From Pirellulaceae bacterium (GTDB lineage: Bacteria; Planctomycetota; Planctomycetia; Pirellulales; Pirellulaceae): DNA of 6,925 nt. A program made the translations under genes and the position numbers. The stretch spans positions 1 to 6,925 of the forward strand of contig JASLRF010000317.1 in the NCBI GenBank assembly GCA_030744095.1, in the 5' to 3' direction. This document shows, piece by piece, positions 6,825 to 6,925 of this stretch. Each line of letters begins with the position of its first letter. Position 1 is the stretch's first letter. Under the pieces are notes generated by a model, which worked only from the letters and a program-made list of their open reading frames with translations, was not told the DNA's origin and did no database searches.

Positions 6825-6925
6825 TCATGATAGTTCGTCGAGCTCAGAGCGCAGCCGATGCAAGAGCCTTGACCGGATCTTGTAAACACTCCACACCGAC
6901 ATCCCAAGTGCGGTCGCAACTTCTT
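6825..6925 (-). CDS. ECF-type RNA polymerase sigma factor, C-terminal end (5' part outside window)
   Basis: The minus frame entering at the right edge encodes the last 32 residues before a TGA at 6827-6825. It reads EVATALGMSVWSVYKIRSR and then LLHRLRSELDELS. This is the second half of a sigma region 4 helix-turn-helix: a V-A-x-x-LGMS-x-x-x-VY-x-x-(R/K)-SR recognition helix followed by a basic helix ending in LRxEL. Region 4 contacts the -35 promoter element. The stop is 48 bases before the ATG of the kinase. ECF sigma genes next to Ser/Thr kinase genes form recognised groups in Planctomycetes (the ECF-STK groups described by comparative genomics). The short visible part cannot fix the ECF subgroup; an unrelated LuxR-type HTH is possible but fits less well. 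Confidence 0.85.
   Translation of the reverse strand, partial: EVATALGMSVWSVYKIRSRLLHRLRSELDELS

Overview
The window looks like a piece of a planctomycete chromosome. The DNA is GC-rich, and every gene that can be supported lies on the minus strand. Three features suggest Planctomycetes (Pirellulales/Rhodopirellula-like): a very large repeat-built surface protein with an N-terminal LEPR-XLL-type motif, a giant multidomain Ser/Thr kinase fused to an FGE/SUMF1-type domain, and an ECF sigma factor directly upstream of that kinase. The assignment is inferred from gene content, since no rRNA or marker gene is present.

Read in the direction of transcription (right to left), the window starts at 6925-6825 with the last 32 residues of an ECF-type sigma factor, the region 4 helix-turn-helix. 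After 48 bases comes a 1093-residue membrane kinase (6776-3495). Its order is: N-terminal zinc-binding anti-sigma (ZAS) motif, Hanks-type kinase domain, one transmembrane helix, FGE-sulfatase/SUMF1-like domain, and a C-terminal beta-propeller. The predicted topology puts the ZAS and kinase in the cytoplasm and the FGE-like and propeller parts outside. The pair reads as one signalling unit: the external half senses, the kinase phosphorylates, and the ZAS part could hold or release the neighbouring sigma factor.

Between 3494 and 2891 lie about 600 bases with no convincing gene. They hold a GC-rich repeat-like block with two identical 11-base motifs, a T6-C-A6 palindrome, and a strong hairpin followed by a T-rich tract on the minus strand. 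The hairpin probably ends transcription coming from the kinase gene.

From 2890 to the left edge runs the start of a large secreted or surface protein (963 codons visible, no stop in the window). It has a basic leader with a LEPR-XLL-like motif, five propeller-like repeats of 43-45 residues, an Ig/cadherin-like domain that appears to be split by a complete LamG domain, a PKD-like domain and two Calx-beta-like domains. A good ribosome binding site precedes its start. The terminator-like hairpin suggests it is transcribed separately from the kinase unit.
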